The translations under genes were made by a program, and so were the position numbers. DNA of 64,000 bases from Gemmatimonas groenlandica. Lineage in GTDB: Bacteria; Gemmatimonadota; Gemmatimonadetes; Gemmatimonadales; Gemmatimonadaceae. The notes beneath the pieces were generated by a model, which saw only the letters and a list, made by a program, of their open reading frames with translations, had not been told where the DNA came from and ran no database searches. Below, in pieces: positions 19,643 to 29,050 of this stretch; the first letter of the stretch is position 1; each line of letters starts with the position of its first letter. The DNA lies in assembly GCF_013004105.1 (NCBI RefSeq), contig NZ_CP053085.1, positions 1,364,001 to 1,428,000 on the forward strand, in the 5' to 3' direction.

Positions 19643-21022
19643 ATGTCCATCAGTCAGACGATCTTCCGGCAGTACGACGTCCGCGGCATCGTGGGTACCG
19701 ACCTCACTGAAGAAGTGGCCTACGGACTCGGACGCGGCTACGCGGCCTATCTCGACGCCAACGGCATCACGGGCGCCGTAGCGGTCGGACGCGATAACCG
19801 GCCGAGTGGCGATGCGCTGCGCGACGCGCTCGTGCGCGGACTCACCGAGTGCGGTGTCGATGTTGTGGACGTGGGCGTGGTCCCGACACCGCTGTTGTAT
19901 TGGACGCTGCATCACGAGCCCGTGGTCGGCGGCATCCAGATTACCGGTTCGCACAATCCGCCTGAGTACAACGGCTTCAAGATGTGCGTCGGCACAGGAT
20001 CGCTGCATGGTGAAGAGATCCAGGTGCTGTACCGGCTGATCACCGGCGGCGCCTTTCCGTCCGGCGCCGGTACGGTGCGACATGTTCCGGTCATCGACCG
20101 CTACGTCAGCGACATCGCGACGCGGGTCGGTCGGATCACGCGCCCCGACGGATCGACGCTGAAGGTCGTGTACGACTGTGGCAACGGAGCGGCTGCACTG
20201 GTCGCGCCGCAGCTGATGACCGCGCTCGGTATCGACGGGATCGGTCTGTTCACCGAAAGTGATGGAACGTTCCCCAATCATCACCCCGATCCGACGGTTC
20301 CCGAGAACCTCGAGGACTGCATTTCGGCAGTGAAGGCGAGTGGCGCCGAGATCGGCGTGGCCTTCGATGGCGACGCCGATCGCATCGGCGTCGTTGATCG
20401 CGACGGTCGCATCATCTGGGGCGATCATATTCTCATTCTCTACGCGCGGGACGTCCTTGCCCGCACCGGTGCCGGTCAGCCGATCATCTTCGATGTGAAG
20501 TGCTCGCAGGCGTTGATGGACGGCATTGAGAAGGCCGGTGGCATACCCGTCATGTGGAAGACGGGTCACTCTCTCATCAAGGATAAGATGAAGGAGATGC
20601 ATGCGCCCATCGCCGGTGAGATGTCAGGGCACATGTTCTTCACCGAGAGCTTCTACGGACACGATGACGCCTTGTACGCGGCCGCAAGATTGCTGCGCAT
20701 CATCGCCGATTCCGGCACGCGCATCGATGAGCTGCTGGCCGATGTTCCGCCGTTCGTGTCCACGCCGGAGCTGCGCATCGATACCGACGAAGAATCCAAG
20801 TTCGCGATCGTCGCCCGGGCGGCCGCGCATTTCAAGGCCACCCACGAGGTGATCGACGTGGACGGCGTTCGCGTACTGTTCGGTGACGGCTGGGGACTTC
20901 TGCGCGCCTCGAACACGCAACCGGTGATCGTCGCGCGATTCGAAGCCAGCTCGGCCGAACGATTGGCCGAGATCCGCGACACGATGGAAGGATGGCTGCA
21001 CACTCAGGGCGTTTCGCTCTGA
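19643..21022 (+). CDS. phosphomannomutase / phosphoglucomutase
   Basis: Alpha-D-phosphohexomutase, 459 aa, interconverting hexose 1- and 6-phosphates for nucleotide-sugar supply. The four-domain layout is visible: RQYDVRGIVG at the N-terminus, the phosphoserine loop TGSHNPPEYNGFK with S103, the metal loop FDGDADRIG with D242, D244 and D246, the sugar-specificity loop GEMSGHMFF, and the C-terminal phosphate-binding RASNTQPVIVARFE. It is of the AlgC/ManB type with dual glucose/mannose specificity; the preferred sugar cannot be read from sequence. The glycosyltransferases at 50313-56809 are plausible consumers of its products. Confidence 0.88.
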   Translation: MSISQTIFRQYDVRGIVGTDLTEEVAYGLGRGYAAYLDANGITGAVAVGRDNRPSGDALRDALVRGLTECGVDVVDVGVVPTPLLYWTLHHEPVVGGIQITGSHNPPEYNGFKMCVGTGSLHGEEIQVLYRLITGGAFPSGAGTVRHVPVIDRYVSDIATRVGRITRPDGSTLKVVYDCGNGAAALVAPQLMTALGIDGIGLFTESDGTFPNHHPDPTVPENLEDCISAVKASGAEIGVAFDGDADRIGVVDRDGRIIWGDHILILYARDVLARTGAGQPIIFDVKCSQALMDGIEKAGGIPVMWKTGHSLIKDKMKEMHAPIAGEMSGHMFFTESFYGHDDALYAAARLLRIIADSGTRIDELLADVPPFVSTPELRIDTDEESKFAIVARAAAHFKATHEVIDVDGVRVLFGDGWGLLRASNTQPVIVARFEASSAERLAEIRDTMEGWLHTQGVSL

Positions 21023-21043
21023 TCGCGCGAAGGGGTCGCTGAG

Positions 21044-23572
21044 ATGGGCGCCCGCAGCGGGCTGGTTCTGGGTCTGGCGATCGCCGCCGCGCTGCTCCTG
21101 CTGGGGCGCGCGGTCACGGCGCTGCTCGTCGACCACGCGTGGTTCACCGCGATGGGTCTAGCCGCACTGTTCTGGGAGCAGGTCATCGACACCGCGATCC
21201 TGCAGGGCGGGGCCTGGGTCGTCGGTACGCTGTTCGCATTTGCCAACTTGCACGCGGTACGCCGGACGATTGTGGCGGTCGCCGTGCCGTCACGCGTAGC
21301 GAATCTCGAACTCACCGCGATGATCTCGGGACAGCGGCTGCTCGCTGTGACGGTGGTCCTGGCGATTCTGGTCGGTGGCGTGCTCGCGGTTCCGCTCACC
21401 AACTGGGTGGATCTCGCGCTTTTGCGCCACGGACTGCCGTTCGGCGAGATCGAAGGTGTGCTGGGGCGCGATCTCGGCTTCTACTTGTATTGGTTGCCAA
21501 TCGAAGAGACGCTCTACCTCTGGTCGCTCGTGAGCGTCGTGTCGATGACGGCGTTGGTCGTCGTGCTCTACGCTCTGACGCGAAGTCTTCGCATGGAAGG
21601 CCGTCGCGTGGCTGCGTCGACGCACGTGCGGCGTCACCTCAGCGTGTTGGGTGCCGTCGTCCTGCTACTGTTGGCTTGGAGCTACCGTCTCGATGCCTTC
21701 GACCTGCTGCGACAGGGCAGTGGGCCTGACGGAATGTTCCTCAAGGTCGATCATCGGGTCACGTTGCGGATGGACTACCTCCTGTCGTTTGGCAGCGCCC
21801 TCGCCGCGCTCGTCGTGTTTCGGACAGGTTGGGTCGGTCAGCTGCGTGCTGCGTTTCTCACGCTCACCGCGATCTTGATTGCCGCGCTGGGCTTGCGGCA
21901 CGCCGCACCCGCCGTGCTGAGTCGCACGAGTCTCCTCGGTAATCCCGCCACCCGCGATCTCGACTACTTCGCGTCCCGCGCGCTGTACAGCCGACGCGCA
22001 TTCGACGTCGAGGGCATGCGGGTTGTGCATCGCGATAGCGGTGCGGCGTTGCTGACGCGTGTGGACCGTGCTGCCCTGCCGACGCGACTCAGTTTGTGGG
22101 ATCGTGGCACGCTGGCGAGCGCCATGCCGGCGTCCCGTGCGCCCGAGGGCGAGGCGCGCGACGAGGCGCCTTCCGATCAGCCGATGGTCGACGTCTCGCC
22201 ATTGGGATGGACCGTCGTAGGCGATCGTACCACCGCGCTCGTCGTGCGTCGACCCGTCGGCAGCTCCGAGGGCTGGCTGGTGTCGGCGGTCGACGCCACG
22301 AAGCCGACCGTGCGTGACAGCCAGGTCGAGTTCGCGCAAACGTCCGACGACTACGCCGGCGACGAGCCGCTTGTCGGCCCCGGCCTGCGCGGCGCACGGC
22401 TGATCGATGCCGAACACGCCCGTGGAGTGCGCGGCGTATCGTTGGCCTCGTTGCGTGCGCGGATCGCGCACGCGTGGGCGCTCCGCGACCTCTCGTTGCT
22501 CAATGTGGACACCGTCGCCGTGGAGCCGTTGCTCGTGACGCATCGCGATGTGCGCGAGCGGGTGGAGCGTCTTGCGCCGATTTTCGTGCAGGGAAACGAC
22601 GTCTTACCGATCGTTCACGAGGGGCGCCTGTACTGGACGCTACAGCTGTACAGCGCGTCGGATCGCTATCCGCTGAGTCAGCAATGGCAGCTGGCGACGG
22701 GCGTGTACAGCTATTTCCGCCTCGCCGCGACCGCCGTCGTCGAGGCGTCCACTGGACGTGTCCGGCTCGTGGCAGCACCCCGGCCGGACGCCCGGACACG
22801 GACGTGGATAACACGGCTGCCGTCGCTGTTCGCGACGCCGGGCGAATTACCTCCGGCACTCGTGGCGCAGCTACCGCCGGCAAGTGAGAGCGCCGTGGCG
22901 CAGATCAAGACGTTTGCGCGCTTTGGCTCCCGACTCGAGGGAACGGTGCTCCGACAGCTGCCGGATAGTGCGCTGGTCGGCGGCACCCCACCGCCGCACT
23001 GGATCGGCAACGACAGCGAACGACTGGTCGCGTGGAGCGTGCCGCTCCTTGATGGGGGGGACCAGATCGGCGGTGTCGTGACCGTGAGCGGCGGTATCTC
23101 TCGGCAGACCTGGTGGGACTCGACCACGGTCCCCCGGCAGCGGTGGCGAGCGGTGACCGAGCGAATGCAGGCGGCGCTCGACAGCGCTCGCAACACGATG
23201 CCGGACGGCACCCGCCGTGAACCGCGTATTCGCGCCGGGCGGGTCACCACGGTGATGACGCCGACCGGACCGCTACTGGTGCAGCCTCTGCTCTGGAATC
23301 GCGCGGAAGGCAGCGCCATCATCGCCCGCCTCGTGGCCTCCGACGGCGTGCGCCTCGGAGTCGGCAGCACATTGGTCGAAGCATTGGGACGGATGGGCGA
23401 TATCCCGATGCCGCTGGCGCCGACGGCAGGCTCAGGAGACGAGGGCGGGTCGTCGGATGCGGCCCGCCGCTGGTACTCCGCCATGCGCGAAGCACTTCGA
23501 CGTGGCGATTGGGCAAAGTTCGGTGCAGCGTTTGATAGTCTGGGCCGCGTATTGGAACGACCGCCGCAATGA
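21044..23572 (+). CDS. UPF0182-family large membrane protein
   Basis: 842 aa. The N-terminal third has seven or so membrane helices (first at residues 7-27), including the family-like GRDLGFYLYWLPIEETLYLW. The rest is a large extracytoplasmic domain with conserved ARIAHAWALRDLSLL and PIVHEGRLYWTLQLYSASDRYP. This architecture matches UPF0182 (COG1615), a family of unknown function. It follows the phosphohexomutase by 21 bases and may be co-transcribed. No catalytic motif is recognised. The size is slightly below typical actinobacterial members. Confidence 0.7.
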   Translation: MGARSGLVLGLAIAAALLLLGRAVTALLVDHAWFTAMGLAALFWEQVIDTAILQGGAWVVGTLFAFANLHAVRRTIVAVAVPSRVANLELTAMISGQRLLAVTVVLAILVGGVLAVPLTNWVDLALLRHGLPFGEIEGVLGRDLGFYLYWLPIEETLYLWSLVSVVSMTALVVVLYALTRSLRMEGRRVAASTHVRRHLSVLGAVVLLLLAWSYRLDAFDLLRQGSGPDGMFLKVDHRVTLRMDYLLSFGSALAALVVFRTGWVGQLRAAFLTLTAILIAALGLRHAAPAVLSRTSLLGNPATRDLDYFASRALYSRRAFDVEGMRVVHRDSGAALLTRVDRAALPTRLSLWDRGTLASAMPASRAPEGEARDEAPSDQPMVDVSPLGWTVVGDRTTALVVRRPVGSSEGWLVSAVDATKPTVRDSQVEFAQTSDDYAGDEPLVGPGLRGARLIDAEHARGVRGVSLASLRARIAHAWALRDLSLLNVDTVAVEPLLVTHRDVRERVERLAPIFVQGNDVLPIVHEGRLYWTLQLYSASDRYPLSQQWQLATGVYSYFRLAATAVVEASTGRVRLVAAPRPDARTRTWITRLPSLFATPGELPPALVAQLPPASESAVAQIKTFARFGSRLEGTVLRQLPDSALVGGTPPPHWIGNDSERLVAWSVPLLDGGDQIGGVVTVSGGISRQTWWDSTTVPRQRWRAVTERMQAALDSARNTMPDGTRREPRIRAGRVTTVMTPTGPLLVQPLLWNRAEGSAIIARLVASDGVRLGVGSTLVEALGRMGDIPMPLAPTAGSGDEGGSSDAARRWYSAMREALRRGDWAKFGAAFDSLGRVLERPPQ

Positions 23573-23706
23573 ACGCGGCCGTGGTGGGCATCGCCGGTTC
23601 ACGGTGCCTGGCACGTACGGGCGCGCTTCGCGCGACAGGCGGGCTGCTGTCGTCGGACACGACCACCTAGCATTGAACCGCTGACATTCCTCGATTCGGA
23701 GAACGC

Positions 23707-24852
23707 GTGAACCTACACGAGTATCAGGCGAAAGAGCTGTTGCGGGCGGCCGGCGTGCCGATCCCGCCCGGCGAGATCGCTACGACGCCGGAACAGGCGG
23801 AAGCCATCGCGCAGCGCTATGGCGCAGCGGTGATGGTGAAGGCGCAGGTGCATGCTGGTGGCCGCGGTAAGGCCGGCGGCGTGAAGTTCTGCCCGACGCC
23901 AGAAGCGGCGAAGGAGAAAGCGACTGCCATTCTCGGTATGACGATCAAGGATCTCGTCGTCGAGAAGGTCCTCGTGACCGTTGCGGCCGACATCGGCTCT
24001 GAAGCGTACGTCGGTATCATCGTCGACCGGGCGACCAAGAAGCCGGTGTTCATGGTGAGCGCGGCCGGCGGTATCGACATCGAAGAAGTGGCGGCCAGCA
24101 CGCCGGAGCTGATCCTGTATCACCCGGTCGACACACGGTATGGCCTGTTGTCGTTCGAGGCGATGCGCATGGGCTTCTTCCTGTTCAAGGACGTCAAGCT
24201 CGCGCGTCAGGCCGCGAAGATCATGCAGCAGCTGTACACGGCGTTCATGAACGCCGGCTGCTCGCTCGCTGAGATCAATCCGCTCGTGCTGACGCCGACG
24301 GGCGAACTGATTGCGGTCGACGGCAAGATGGTCATCGATGACAACGAGCTCGATCGCCGCCCCGATATCGCCGCGTTGCGCGACGAATCGTCAGAAGCGC
24401 CGAGCGAAGTCGATGCGCGCAATTCGAACCTCACGTTCATCAAGCTCGATGGAAACGTCGGCTGCGTCGTGAACGGCGCCGGCCTGGCCATGGCCACGAT
24501 GGACTTGGTGAAGCACTACGGCGGTGATCCGGCCAACTTCCTCGACATTGGCGGTTCGTCGAACCCGGAGAAGGTCGTGAACGCGCTGCGCATCATCACG
24601 TCCGATCCGAACGTGAAGTGCATTCTGTTCAACATTTTCGGCGGCATTACGCGCACCGATGACGTGGCCAACGGCATCGTCACGGCGACCAAGGCGAATC
24701 CGCTCAAGGTGCCTATCGTGATCCGTCTCACCGGCACCAACGAGGAGATTGCCGTGAAGATCCTGCAGGACAACGGCTTCTCGGCGTCGAACGACATGGA
24801 TGCCGCCGTGCAGCGTGCGGTGGAACTTGCGACGAAGGGAGGTGCCGCGTGA
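23707..24852 (+). CDS. sucC: succinyl-CoA synthetase (ADP/GDP-forming) beta subunit
   Basis: TCA-cycle enzyme making ATP or GTP from succinyl-CoA, 381 aa. ATP-grasp domain with [18 protein letters not shown] at the start and [17 protein letters not shown]. The C-terminal CoA-ligase domain has [17 protein letters not shown] and FNIFGGITR. The start is GTG at 23707 with a GGAG ribosome-binding site. It overlaps sucD by four bases. Confidence 0.95.
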   Translation: MNLHEYQAKELLRAAGVPIPPGEIATTPEQAEAIAQRYGAAVMVKAQVHAGGRGKAGGVKFCPTPEAAKEKATAILGMTIKDLVVEKVLVTVAADIGSEAYVGIIVDRATKKPVFMVSAAGGIDIEEVAASTPELILYHPVDTRYGLLSFEAMRMGFFLFKDVKLARQAAKIMQQLYTAFMNAGCSLAEINPLVLTPTGELIAVDGKMVIDDNELDRRPDIAALRDESSEAPSEVDARNSNLTFIKLDGNVGCVVNGAGLAMATMDLVKHYGGDPANFLDIGGSSNPEKVVNALRIITSDPNVKCILFNIFGGITRTDDVANGIVTATKANPLKVPIVIRLTGTNEEIAVKILQDNGFSASNDMDAAVQRAVELATKGGAA

Positions 24853-25721
24853 GCATCTTCATCGACAACGGCACCAAGCTGATCGTGCAGGGCATCACGG
24901 GCCGTGACGGCTCGTTCCATGCCAAACAGATGATCGAGTACGGCACACAGGTCGTGGCCGGTGTGACACCGGGCAAGGGTGGTCAGACGTTCGAAGGCAC
25001 CGTGCCCATCTTCGATACGGTCTATGACGCCGTGCAGGCTACCGGCGCGAACACCTCCGTCATCTATGTGCCGCCGATGTTCGCGGCCGATGCGATGATG
25101 GAAGCGGCGGCGGCGGGCGTGAAGCTCATCGTCTGCATCACCGAAGGCGTGCCCGTGCTGGACATGACCAAGGTGTATCCGTACGTGAAGGAACACGGCG
25201 CGCGTTTGATCGGCCCGAACTGCCCGGGGCTCATCACGCCAGGCCAGTCGAAGGTCGGCATCATTCCGGGTCGTATCTGCATGCCGGGCAACGTCGGCGT
25301 CGTCAGCCGCTCCGGCACGCTGACCTACGAAATCGTCAACCAGCTCACGAAGGCCGGCATCGGCCAGAGCTCGTGCGTCGGTATCGGCGGCGATCCGATC
25401 AACGGCACGAACTTCATCGATTGCCTCGCGGCATTCGAGGCGGATCCGCAGACCAAGGCCATTGCGATGATGGGTGAGATCGGCGGCACCGACGAGCAGG
25501 AGGCTGCCGCGTTCATCAAGGCGCATATGAAGAAGCCGGTGGTCGGTTTCATTGCCGGTCAGACGGCTCCGCCGGGCCGTCGTATGGGGCACGCCGGTGC
25601 GATCATCTCTGGATCGGAAGGCACGGCTGCCGAGAAGATCGAGTCGTTCCTGGCTGCCGGGATGGGCGTGGCCCAGCGCCCGGTGGACTTCGTCGACCTG
25701 ATCAAGGCGCGTCTGGCGTAA
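24849..25721 (+). CDS. sucD: succinyl-CoA synthetase alpha subunit
   Basis: CoA-binding, phosphohistidine-carrying subunit, 290 aa, full length. The CoA-binding Rossmann domain shows [25 protein letters not shown] and SRSGTLTYE follow. The phosphorylated His is H248 in [10 protein letters not shown]. It starts inside the sucC stop (GTGA) and is followed by a very strong terminator. Confidence 0.96.
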   Translation: MSIFIDNGTKLIVQGITGRDGSFHAKQMIEYGTQVVAGVTPGKGGQTFEGTVPIFDTVYDAVQATGANTSVIYVPPMFAADAMMEAAAAGVKLIVCITEGVPVLDMTKVYPYVKEHGARLIGPNCPGLITPGQSKVGIIPGRICMPGNVGVVSRSGTLTYEIVNQLTKAGIGQSSCVGIGGDPINGTNFIDCLAAFEADPQTKAIAMMGEIGGTDEQEAAAFIKAHMKKPVVGFIAGQTAPPGRRMGHAGAIISGSEGTAAEKIESFLAAGMGVAQRPVDFVDLIKARLA

Positions 25722-25743
25722 TCGGGCCAGCCGTATGGTTCGG

Positions 25744-25785
25744 AGCGGGGTGGATCACGAGCGTCGTGATCCGCCCCGCTTTCTT
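25744..25785 (+). terminator. Rho-independent terminator after sucCD
   Basis: Near-perfect 17-bp stem (arms 25744-25760 and 25764-25780, one G-U pair) with a three-base loop, followed by a TTTCTT tract. It starts 22 bases after the sucD stop. Confidence 0.92.
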
Positions 25786-25833
25786 GTGCGCGCCCCCCTG
25801 CGTGGCGCGCCCGCGCGGGCGCAGATTCCACCT

Positions 25834-26736
25834 ATGCCAATCACGCCCCAACGCCTCGCCGATCTCCTCGTCGCCTCGCGCGTCATCATGCCGCTCACGG
25901 CGGGAACCGTGGCCGATGCGGCGGAAGCCCTCTGCGTATCGCTGGACGAGAGCGGGGCGCTCTCCAATGCCGACCTGCTGCGCGAGCGGATCGAGGAGGC
26001 CCGGAGCGAGGACATCGTGGGGCTCGCGGACCGCGCCTTCGTTCTGCACTACCGCACCGATGCCGTTCGGGACCTGGTGGTGTCCATCGGCGTCGCCCCC
26101 AAGGATGTAGTGCGCGTGCTCGACGACAACGAACTACAGCGGGCACGCCTCGTGGTGCTGGTGTGCGCGCCGCCGAGGCAGATGGCGCGGCATCTCCAGG
26201 TGGTCAGCGCGCTCGTCCGCGTGCTGTCCAATCCCGCGACCGTGGCCGCGGCGCTGGCCGCGGAGACCCCGGCGCAGCTGGTGGCGCTCGCCCAGTTCAC
26301 CGGGAAGGAGCTTCCGGCCCAACTGACTGTCCGGGAGTTGATGTCTGAGCGTCCGCGGACCGTCGGACCCGAAGCACCGCTCCGGAGCGCCGTGCTCGAG
26401 ATGCTGCGGGCCGGACTCGGCGGGCTCCCCGTGGTGGACGAATCGAACCGGGTCATCGGCATGTTGAGTGAACGTGAGCTCTTGCGGGATCTCCTGAGCC
26501 ATTATCTTCCGCGCGCCGGGGGTGTCAACGCACTCCAGCCGCCAGCCGCGGCGCGGCGCACGGTGCGCGACATCATGACCCGTCAGGTCCTGTGTGTGGC
26601 GCCTGAGCAGCCGCTCGCCGAGGTGGCGTCCCTGATGCTCAACAAGGACGTCGACCGGGTACCTGTCGTGAAGGATGACCGATTAGTCGGTTTTCTCACG
26701 CGCGGGGACATCGTTCGCAAATTGATCGGATCCTGA
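25834..26736 (+). CDS. PTS EIIA-type domain fused to two CBS domains
   Basis: 300 aa from the ATG at 25834. Residues 1-145 resemble the PtsN/fructose-type EIIA fold: H72 in FVLHYRTDAV sits where EIIA proteins have the phosphorylated PH motif, here LH. The following VVSIGVAP and the closing ALVRVLSN..AALAAETPAQLVAL helix pair also fit. Residues about 160-215 and 240-298 are two CBS domains (VRELMSERPRTVGPEAPL, VRDIMTRQVLCVAPEQPL). No membrane part. A regulatory sensor joining phosphotransfer or nucleotide binding to an unknown output is plausible; the target is unknown. A perfect 16-bp GC palindrome (25807-25822) covers the ribosome-binding region. Three bases separate it from ndk. Confidence 0.7.
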   Translation: MPITPQRLADLLVASRVIMPLTAGTVADAAEALCVSLDESGALSNADLLRERIEEARSEDIVGLADRAFVLHYRTDAVRDLVVSIGVAPKDVVRVLDDNELQRARLVVLVCAPPRQMARHLQVVSALVRVLSNPATVAAALAAETPAQLVALAQFTGKELPAQLTVRELMSERPRTVGPEAPLRSAVLEMLRAGLGGLPVVDESNRVIGMLSERELLRDLLSHYLPRAGGVNALQPPAAARRTVRDIMTRQVLCVAPEQPLAEVASLMLNKDVDRVPVVKDDRLVGFLTRGDIVRKLIGS

Positions 26737-26739
26737 CAC

Positions 26740-27165
26740 ATGGCTGGTCGTCGCACTCTTACCATCGTCAAGCCGGACGCCTTCGCCAATGGCAAGGCCG
26801 GCCTCATCATCGCGCTGCTCGAGAAGTCGGGCTTCACCATCAAGGCAGCGCGCGTCATGCACCTCACCACTGCGCAGGCGGGTGAGTTCTATGGCGTCCA
26901 CCGCGAGCGCGGCTTCTTTGGCGAGCTCGTCGAATTCATGACCAGCGGTCCGTGCATGCCGCTCGTGCTCGAGCGCGACGACGCGGTGGCCACGCTCCGC
27001 ACCGTGATCGGCGCCACCGACCCGGCCGAGGCGGCTGAGGGTACGGTGCGGAAGCTGTACGCCGAATCGAAGGGACGGAACGCGATTCATGCGTCCGACT
27101 CCGACGAGAATGCCGCGATCGAAGCGGCGTTCTTCTTTGCCGGCACGGACGTCCTCGCGAGCTGA
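26740..27165 (+). CDS. ndk: nucleoside diphosphate kinase
   Basis: Transfers the gamma-phosphate between NTPs and NDPs, 141 aa, standard length. [14 protein letters not shown] at the start and the active-site motif [13 protein letters not shown] with phospho-His H117; the usual G after His is A here. It starts three bases after the EIIA-CBS gene and is probably in the same transcript. Confidence 0.95.
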   Translation: MAGRRTLTIVKPDAFANGKAGLIIALLEKSGFTIKAARVMHLTTAQAGEFYGVHRERGFFGELVEFMTSGPCMPLVLERDDAVATLRTVIGATDPAEAAEGTVRKLYAESKGRNAIHASDSDENAAIEAAFFFAGTDVLAS

Positions 27166-27231
27166 ACAGCGTGATCGGCTAACTCACGGTCGGCGCGTTA
27201 CTTGGACGTACCGACTCGGGTGGGAAAAGGG

Positions 27232-27265
27232 AGCGGGAGCCCTTGTGTCTGAGGGGCTCCCGCTC
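27232..27265 (+). terminator. stem-loop after ndk, possible terminator
   Basis: 11-bp perfect stem (27232-27242 with 27255-27265). There is no T-run after it, so it may be an mRNA hairpin or a Rho-assisted stop rather than an intrinsic terminator. It sits 15 bases before the yceD start and could also affect that gene's translation. Confidence 0.4.
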
Positions 27266-27279
27266 TACGTTACACGGCT

Positions 27280-27792
27280 ATGCTGTGCTTTGACATCCGG
27301 AGTCTGGAAGCCCGTGCGGAGAGCGTGGACGGAGTGCTCGACACATCGGATCCGGTGTGGGAGGCGGACGACACGCGCCCGGCTGGTGCCGGTGTACACG
27401 TAACCGGCCGACTCTCTGCTGCAGGTCACGGTCGCTTTTATCTCAGCGGCCGGCTGGAAGGGGCGGCAGTCACCGAGTGCAGGCGTTGCCTGTCCGAAGT
27501 GACGGTCGCTGTATCGGAAGACGTGCATATGTTGTTTGCGGAGTCGGGTCTCGATGACGCAGACGAACAGGACGTGTTTCCGATCCCCGCTGGGGCGCGA
27601 GAGCTCGATATCCGTCCGGCGGTGCGCGAGGAATGGCTGTTGGCCGTTCCGGCATTCGCGCTCTGTCGGGAAGATTGTCTTGGCTTCTGCGCGACCTGTG
27701 GTGCCGATCGCAATACAGGGGCATGCACGTGTGCTCCAACAACTGATCCCCGTTGGGCCGGACTGCGCGATCTGCGTGGCTCCGACGCCTAA
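27280..27792 (+). CDS. YceD/DUF177-family protein
   Basis: 170 aa. The YceD (DUF177) core GRFYLSGRLEGAAVTECRRCLSEV is followed by VFPIPAGARELDIRPAVREEWLLAVP and a C-terminal cysteine cluster (CREDCLGFCATCG...GACTC), a likely zinc site seen in many members. YceD is almost always directly upstream of rpmF, as here, and has been linked to 23S rRNA accumulation in bacteria and plastids. First gene of the rpmF-plsX-fab block. Confidence 0.82.
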   Translation: MLCFDIRSLEARAESVDGVLDTSDPVWEADDTRPAGAGVHVTGRLSAAGHGRFYLSGRLEGAAVTECRRCLSEVTVAVSEDVHMLFAESGLDDADEQDVFPIPAGARELDIRPAVREEWLLAVPAFALCREDCLGFCATCGADRNTGACTCAPTTDPRWAGLRDLRGSDA

Positions 27793-27830
27793 ACGGTTCT
27801 TCTCGTCTCGAACGTTCAGGTCAGAGTCCC

Positions 27831-28013
27831 ATGGCCGTACCGAAGCGCCGCACATCTAAGCGGCGGAAGCGCGCCCGCAACACTCATAAGGTCGCGCCCG
27901 CCATCGTCATTCAGTCGTGCCCGCAGTGCGGCACGATGAAGCGCCCGCACCGCGTGTGCAACGAGTGTGGGTTTTATGCGGGTGAGCAGCGGGTAACTGC
28001 GCAGGAAGCGTAA
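27831..28013 (+). CDS. rpmF: 50S ribosomal protein L32
   Basis: 60-aa ribosomal protein, start ATG at 27831 (MAVPKRRTSKRRKR). It retains the zinc-ribbon cysteines, C30-x2-C33 and C43-x2-C46, so this is the zinc-binding paralogue type. It lies between yceD and plsX in the classic order. Confidence 0.96.
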   Translation: MAVPKRRTSKRRKRARNTHKVAPAIVIQSCPQCGTMKRPHRVCNECGFYAGEQRVTAQEA

Positions 28014-28015
28014 GT

Positions 28016-29050
28016 TTGGCGCGCATCGCCGTGGATGCCATGGGGGGTGACTTTGCCCCCCGGGCCCCCATCGCTGGCGCACTCCAAGCGCTTGGAGCGC
28101 TGCCCCCGCAGCATTACATCGAACTCGTAGGGCAGACCTCGGTCATCGAGGCGGAACTCGACGCGCTGTTGCGCGGCGATTTCGCCCCGCTGGCGCGCGT
28201 CCGTGATCGAATCGCGATCGTCGAGGCGCCTGACGTTATTGCCATGACCGACAAGCCGTCCGTTGCCCTCCGCGGCAAGACGAACAGCTCCATGGTCGTC
28301 GGCATCAAGCGTGTCGCCGATGGTCACGCGCACGGCTTCGTCTCGGCCGGCAACACCGGCGCGCAAATGGCCGCCTCGCTCGTGCACCTGAAATTGCACA
28401 CGGGACTGACGCGCCCGGCCATCGGTACCATCTTCCCGACCGCGAAAGATCCCATCCTGGTGCTCGATTCTGGCGCCAACATGGATTGCTCGCCAGAGGA
28501 ATTGGTGCAGTTCGCGCGCATCGGCACCGTCTACGCGCGTGCGCTCCTCGGCCGCGACAATCCGGCGGTCGGTCTCCTCTCCGTCGGGGAAGAGCCCGAG
28601 AAGGGCAATGCCGCCGTGAAAGACGCGCATCAGCGACTCCTCGCCTCAGGACTGAACTTCCTCGGCAACGTCGAGGGACGTGACATTCCCAATGGACGCT
28701 GCGATCGCGGCGTCATCGACGTCGTGGTCTGCGATGGCTTCACGGGGAACGTGCTGCTCAAGTTCTACGAGAGTATCGGACCCATGCTTATCGGGATGGT
28801 TGCGAAAGTTGCCGCGCTCGACGCTCGCGAAATCGCCCGCTCGCTCACGCAGCTCGACGTCGACGAGCAGGGTGGGGCACCGCTGCTTGGTGTGCGGGGC
28901 GTCAGCATCATTTCGCACGGCAAGAGTTCGCCACGCGCGATGGAGAACGCCATCATGGTCGCGCTGCGCGCCTACGAGTCGGGCATGACCGACGAGATCG
29001 GTCGTCGGCTCTCTGATACCATGCCTACTACGTCCGGGAACGCCGCATGA
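28016..29050 (+). CDS. plsX: phosphate acyltransferase PlsX
   Basis: Makes acyl-phosphate from acyl-ACP for the PlsX/PlsY route to phosphatidic acid; plsY is at the right edge of this window. 344 aa. Conserved IAVDAMGGDFAP, SAGNTGA, DSGANMDC and GFTGNVLLKFYE. The only in-frame start that keeps the DAMGGD motif is TTG at 28016, two bases after rpmF, so initiation probably depends on coupling. It overlaps fabH by four bases. Confidence 0.94.
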   Translation: MARIAVDAMGGDFAPRAPIAGALQALGALPPQHYIELVGQTSVIEAELDALLRGDFAPLARVRDRIAIVEAPDVIAMTDKPSVALRGKTNSSMVVGIKRVADGHAHGFVSAGNTGAQMAASLVHLKLHTGLTRPAIGTIFPTAKDPILVLDSGANMDCSPEELVQFARIGTVYARALLGRDNPAVGLLSVGEEPEKGNAAVKDAHQRLLASGLNFLGNVEGRDIPNGRCDRGVIDVVVCDGFTGNVLLKFYESIGPMLIGMVAKVAALDAREIARSLTQLDVDEQGGAPLLGVRGVSIISHGKSSPRAMENAIMVALRAYESGMTDEIGRRLSDTMPTTSGNAA

